Shown piece by piece: positions 17,632-21,526 of a DNA stretch of 21,526 bases (position 1 is the first letter of the stretch; each line of letters starts with the position of its first letter). The position numbers and the translations under genes were made by a program. The notes below the pieces were generated by a model, which did not search any database, was not told the DNA's origin, and was given only the letters and a program-made list of their open reading frames with translations. This stretch comes from Chara braunii (taxonomy: Eukaryota; Streptophyta; Charophyceae; Charales; Characeae), in contig BFEA01000225.1 of assembly GCA_003427395.1 (NCBI GenBank), positions 810,533 to 832,058 of the forward strand. The letters run 5' to 3'.

Positions 17632-17872
17632 TCTCCGTCATACAACAGATGTCACGGCTGATGGACAAAGGTTGCAGTGTAAGTCTAAATCGGCTTCTCC
17701 ACAATTCATGAAAACGCTTATTTTTTCGCTTGTTGTCTTGCCACTTCTTCCAGTGCAGAGTGTCGTTCTGGCGTTACCTCGACCTCAACATTTCCTGTCC
17801 ACATGGCAGTCACATGGCCATGAAGCACATCTTGTCAATTACTCGGCTTTAGTGGTAAATCTTTCGACAATA

Positions 17873-17873
<1 letters not shown>

Positions 17874-17933
<60 letters not shown>

Positions 17934-17936
17934 GAG
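17874..17936. repeat. (GA)n microsatellite
   Basis: About 31 GA units with one CGA interruption. Read as (TC)n on the minus strand, it lies about 240 nt upstream of the protease start at 17,631. Confidence 0.95.
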
Positions 17937-18311
17937 TACTGTGAGGCAGAATGACGGTATCCTGTGACGTCATGACCTTTTATCGCACGCAAGTATAGAC
18001 ATAGGTTGGCTAGTGTGCCACCTGCCACTTCTTAAGTCCACGTTCACCATACATGTGCACACTGTAGTCAACTCTGAAGTTACCTTCGCCATACACACTG
18101 CTTAGATGCACCTTTCTCTACATTGCTGTGTAAGATGACATAGATACTATGCAACGGTGTAACACAACCTTGTCAGTGCGAAAAAAACAGTCTCATAACC
18201 GTGTTATTCCATCTTGCACGATCGTGCCGGTCTGAAATACAGTATCGCCGCTTGAAAAATCTACCGATGTTTGAACTCCATCTTTACAAAATAACTATTG
18301 TCGTTCAAACG

Positions 18312-18333
18312 TTTCTCTCTCTCTCTCTCTCTT
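18312..18333. repeat. (CT)n microsatellite
   Basis: About 11 CT units on the plus strand, about 140 nt downstream of the transposase stop at 18,469 on the minus strand. Its orientation is opposite to the other GA tracts. Confidence 0.9.
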
Positions 18334-18468
18334 TGTGTAAAAGAAATACAAAAGTTGAACGTATGCTGTAGTATAAGATTGCGACTGCGCCCACCACAAA
18401 GTTTTCTCGGAAAAACGTTCAGCCTTTGAAATTTTAGTTTTTGTTTTGGTGTAATTCCCTGTACACTT

Positions 18469-21064
18469 CTAGAGTATATATCTATTCAACAAGAAACTGT
18501 CCTCCCTCTCTTTTGCATGCTTCTTCCAGCCCCACTGTGGTTTACAAAAACGAGGAACAATGTGAACGGTCTCGATGATGGTTTCAATCGTTATGACGCT
18601 ACTGTGCTGATGACCGTTTACCTTCTCCCATTGCAACTTCTTACAACCTGTTGTGTGTTCCCTTTCGCTATCCACCTCTTTGTACTATTGCACAAAACAA
18701 CACCTGTGCATCTCCGCAACACCCCCTATGCAAGTGTTCATGACGTAAAACATGGCTACTGATGCATACCATATATTGTCATTCCCACCTCTCACTACTA
18801 CATCGTTGTGCACGGCTCTCCCATGGAACTGTGGTGAAGCTCTTGCCGTTTGAATGCCTGCGCCCCTGTGCGTCTCGTCGTATGTGCAGGCGATAGTCAA
18901 GTGTGTTCGAGTGTGTATCAGTTGGTCAATAGATGGAGGTTGACAGTCGTTCTCTGTCATGAACGTCGTGAGTGCAGCTCGAAAATCCTCTCTGCAGGGA
19001 AGCTCATTAAGTATTCTCAATGCCGCGTTGCTTATACCCTCCACCTCCGGCAAATGCACACCGTCCATTTGGAACCGCCGGAGTTGTAGAGTTGCTCTGT
19101 CGCGCTCTGCAACGGTATTGATTCCGGTGGCCATGCAGTCTGTCACGGATGACCAATTTTCTGTCGATCTCTTTCTTCGTTTTCTCACAATCTCCATCTC
19201 ATCCTGCAAAGTCAATGAGCGTCGGACATGATTCACCATCTGGGAAGCAGCCTTGCGCTTGTTCGATGCCAGATATGGCTGTTTGCAGAACCTCCGATGA
19301 TGATGCTCCCACACATCAGCTGCGAAGGTGTCCGGGACACCAGATCGCTCTATGCATGTTCTCAGATGCATAAGGTCGTGCAACTTCGGAATTTTTCAAT
19401 CCGAGGTTTAATATTTTCTCATCTTCGTTTTTATACTCGTTATGAAATCACCTATCAATGCGTCACATACATCAAGAGAAGTCGCAGTGTGAGTCGACTT
19501 ACGAACACGTGTATGTACATTTCCATGAGTTTGATGAAACAAGCGGAAATGGATTTGTCTGTCGCATGTGGGATGATATCACAAATAATAAACATGCAGA
19601 CTGTCATAACAAACCAATTTTGCTTCGCTTCAAATCGTCCTTCCCTTGAGAAGAAATCACAACTTGTGGCCACGAGCAACACGAGTTGCGGGCATGTCCT
19701 CACACATCTTTCACTGTTACTCTGCAACCTCGCATCCATCTCGTGCAATATCTCGGTTTACGCGATATCCGACAACTTCTTATAAGCTGCTGCCTTGAAT
19801 GCATCTATCATATGCAAGAAAATGTCGTGTTCAATGGTCTGCATACGGTCCGGTTGCAAAGCGAGATGGTAATCTAGTTGAGGATCATCACCATGCAGAG
19901 CCCTGTAGAATCCCCAAAGGCCGTTCTCTTGAACATGCTTATACATGTTCAATTCTGACATTCGTGCCTCTGCGGCACGACGAATATCATTGTCCCCATT
20001 GTTGAAGCAGTTCGCAGCAAGTTGCGTCTCTAGCGTCTGCGCTCTCCTGTAGTTGGGGAAATTAGCGATGACATCGAAATCGTCCTTGGACACTGTGCAT
20101 GTTGGACAAACACCGAATTTCACAGTTGCAAGGGCACACTTTTCATGATAGTCCTGTATATAGTTCATGATGAAAGGGTGGACTGTTATTTCGCTGAACC
20201 GCTTCATTGTAACTATCATGCCGTCATGGGATGCATCCTTTGCAGACCGCAATACTATTGACAACGCTTTATGCAATATCACAACTTTTCGTTTTCTAAA
20301 CGCGATGGAGTGCAGACCCCAGCCCTTGTCACGTGGCCGGTGTTGAAGCACAGGAAGATACGCAAGGAGTGTGGCGTGCGATGCGCGATCGGCTATTGAC
20401 ATCATCAAAGGATACGTTGTCTTCTTTTGACGACCGTCTACATGAGTCTTGTCTGAATACAGAGACAGAGGGATGACATAACGTGTTTTACCATTCGTGT
20501 CCACACCCTTGTCCACTCTGATAACAGTTTGGACATGGTGACTCAACTGGCCCATGCGAGAGCCACATATGTTGATCCCCTCCCCGGGAGGTTGTATTTC
20601 GAGGCAAGAAATCGTTTCAACGTTGTGCAGTGCAGCATATACGAGGTCAGCGAACATTGTACACCAGTCGCGGTACCACAAAATGGCATGCGCTTCTTCT
20701 GGTCAATCATCACTGCGTAGATTGTTCTCTTGCCACCCTGCAGCCTCAGCCTGGCGGCTTGCCCATGTTAGACACTCACGACTATTACGAAATGCGATAT
20801 TTCTTGGGTAGAATCTAGGATTCTTGAGGAGTGACAACAGACAGTCAACGTCAGTTTGGGACATGCACACACCGCCCCTACATGAGAAAATCAATGCCGC
20901 AAGTTTGTGGGAGTTGTCGAATGCCTCTGTGTGTTGTTCTTGCTGTTCTTCGGATGCGCAGTCTGCTTCTACATCGGGAGGGGGTTCAACCTCCTCGCTT
21001 TCCTCACTGACCATATTAATGGGACCACTATTTGACGGTCCACCGATAACCTCCCCAGAATATG
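18469..21064 (-). pseudogene. Plavaka-like transposase (CACTA-related, DDE type)
   Basis: The transposase. Exon 1 is one minus frame from about 21,014 to 19,503 and exon 2 runs from 19,383 to 18,469. It starts with an acidic stretch and QTDVDCLLSLLKNPRF (the start of the conserved region), then WYRDWCTMFADL and VIPLSLYSDKTHVDG (the YSDKT box with a likely catalytic Asp, about 20,450). Next come IQDYHEKCA then CPTC (the DYPEQ...CPxC box, about 20,160-20,090), EMDARL, an ADVWEHHHRRF box with SNKR and SQMV, and the C-terminal IWYASV and VHIVPRF boxes. In-frame stops are TGA 20,703, TAA 19,760 and TAG 18,687; the frame stays open around each. Full-length in content, but no N-terminal zinc finger is seen. 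Transposases of this type cut and paste the whole element. Confidence 0.88.
19384..19502 (-). other. predicted 119-nt intron in the transposase
   Basis: The donor is GTAAGT (19,502-19,497) directly after a complete codon. The acceptor is CCGAAG (AG at 19,385-19,384) directly before a complete codon, so it is a phase-0 intron. An in-frame TGA at 19,457-19,455 inside the intron ends exon 1 if it is not spliced. The two flanking exons belong to one conserved transposase. Confidence 0.65.
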
Positions 21065-21139
21065 CTATACAATCTCCCTCGGATCCGTCACAAGAGACTT
21101 CGGATCGGGCAGCAATAACCAGAATATGCTATACAATCT
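21055..21139. repeat. 21-bp direct repeat, 64 bp apart
   Basis: CCAGAATATGCTATACAATC starts at 21,055 and again at 21,119, identical over 20-21 bases. It lies between the coiled-coil ORF and the transposase frame, where the reading frame changes, so a 64-bp tandem duplication may explain part of the break. Confidence 0.85.
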
Positions 21140-21403
21140 ATGTTCCGCAGTTTCTATCATTTCCGTGAGTGGAAGTTCCATACGGGCTATCTCGTCTCGC
21201 GCTTGGGTGAGCAACTGTTTCTGCTCGATTACTTCAGCTGTCAGTTTATCTATAACTTCTTACTGCTTTTCAACTATCTTAGCCCAGCTCTCATCGATTA
21301 AAGTCTGTGTTTCATCTTTGCCCTCCCACGGTGCATTTAGATCTGGAGATCGTTCGTACTCTATCTCTTCTCCTGCCTTTCGTTTGTCTCCGACTTTCGA
21401 CAT
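21065..21403 (-). pseudogene. coiled-coil N-terminal ORF upstream of the transposase
   Basis: The ATG at 21,403 opens a frame MSKVGDKRKAGEEIEYE, with a basic start followed by a long Glu/Lys/Gln-rich helix (IDKLTAEVIEQKQLLTQA, DEIARME) that is probably coiled coil. A TAA at 21,262-21,260 fits a lost Gln codon. The frame ends at 21,067-21,065, inside the repeated 21-bp motif, while the transposase frame begins just beyond. It is either the real N-terminus of the transposase, separated by a frameshift or unseen intron, or a small separate gene. The (GA/TC)n tract begins 25-60 nt upstream of the ATG. Confidence 0.45.
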
Positions 21404-21429
21404 TCTTGATATCTGGAAAGGCGGAAAGA

Positions 21430-21464
21430 AAGACACACACAGAGAGATAGATAGATAGATAAAT

Positions 21465-21526
<62 letters not shown>
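21430..21526. repeat. GA-rich/(GATA) microsatellite at the window edge
   Basis: Mixed GA and GATA units from about 21,430 become pure (GA)n from about 21,470 to the end. Read as (TC)n it lies just upstream of the minus-strand ATG at 21,403. It continues beyond the window, so its full length and the transposon's right end are not visible. Confidence 0.95.

Larger units (their letters stand above)
17632..18468. other. gap between transposase and protease genes
   Basis: About 840 bp without a supported gene. It holds the (GA)n tract at 17,874-17,936 and a (CT)n tract at 18,312-18,333. The plus-strand ORF 17,672-17,944 ends inside the GA tract and has no domain. It probably contains the 3' flank of the transposase and the promoter of the protease, but no box is clear enough to call. 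Confidence 0.55.
13140..21526 (-). mobile_element. Plavaka/CACTA-like DNA transposon with Ulp1 protease (partial, decayed)
   Basis: All recognisable ORFs from 21,403 to 13,551 run on the minus strand in one block: coiled-coil ORF, transposase, Ulp1-like protease, an unrecognised basic/acidic protein and a weak last ORF. The intergenic gaps are short and marked by (TC)n tracts. An 11-bp phased repeat array sits at the left flank (13,245-13,343), as subterminal repeats do in CACTA-type elements. Terminal inverted repeats could not be seen because the right end is outside the window. That the genes belong to one element is an inference from order, strand and matching decay. Confidence 0.6.

Overview
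This window is repeat-rich nuclear DNA of a eukaryote, probably a streptophyte (green plant lineage). A charophyte such as Chara is my best guess, but it cannot be proven from the window. The reasons are a plant-type LINE (DUF4283-like ORF1, APE endonuclease, reverse transcriptase and a C-terminal zf-RVT zinc finger), long GA/CT and GAT microsatellites, and premature stops that all look like C-to-T or G-to-A changes, as expected from methylated plant DNA. I see no host housekeeping gene, no tRNA or rRNA, and no bacterial operon structure. Almost everything recognisable reads from the minus strand and is decayed.

Region 1 (about 1-13,130) is a stack of LINE copies of one family. At the left edge a 49-bp tandem repeat built of two palindromes (1-138) abuts the 3' end of 5'-truncated copy A (152-1465). 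Copy B follows (poly(A) at 1466-1487, 5' end near 13,100). It is close to full length and carries a very large ORF1 region (about 12,802-8,575) overlapping ORF2 (8,582-2,027) by 8 nt. ORF2 is split just after the reverse transcriptase FADD box by a 2.2-kb insert (about 4,034-6,221). That insert contains two further 3' ends of the same family (copies C and D), about 1.1 kb of unrecognised DNA and a GAT-rich duplicated stretch. All four 3' ends share a hairpin-forming block.

Region 2 (about 13,140-21,526) appears to be one large DNA transposon related to the Plavaka/CACTA group, all on the minus strand. In transcription order it has a (GA/TC)n tract at the window edge, an N-terminal coiled-coil ORF (21,403-21,065), a Plavaka-like transposase with one predicted phase-0 intron (21,014-18,469), an Ulp1-like SUMO-type cysteine protease (17,631-16,358), an unrecognised protein with a basic then acidic N-terminal half and a predicted intron (16,013-14,026), and a weak last ORF (14,019-13,551). 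Beyond that lie a direct repeat with a (TA)n(GA)n tract and an 11-bp phased array (13,245-13,343) that could be a subterminal binding array. The right end lies outside the window.

The working hypothesis is that the transposase, protease and unrecognised protein form one mobile cassette. In this copy most genes carry in-frame stops, so it is probably no longer autonomous. The combination of a Plavaka-like transposase, an Ulp1 protease and an unrecognised basic/acidic protein is the strongest candidate here for something undescribed.
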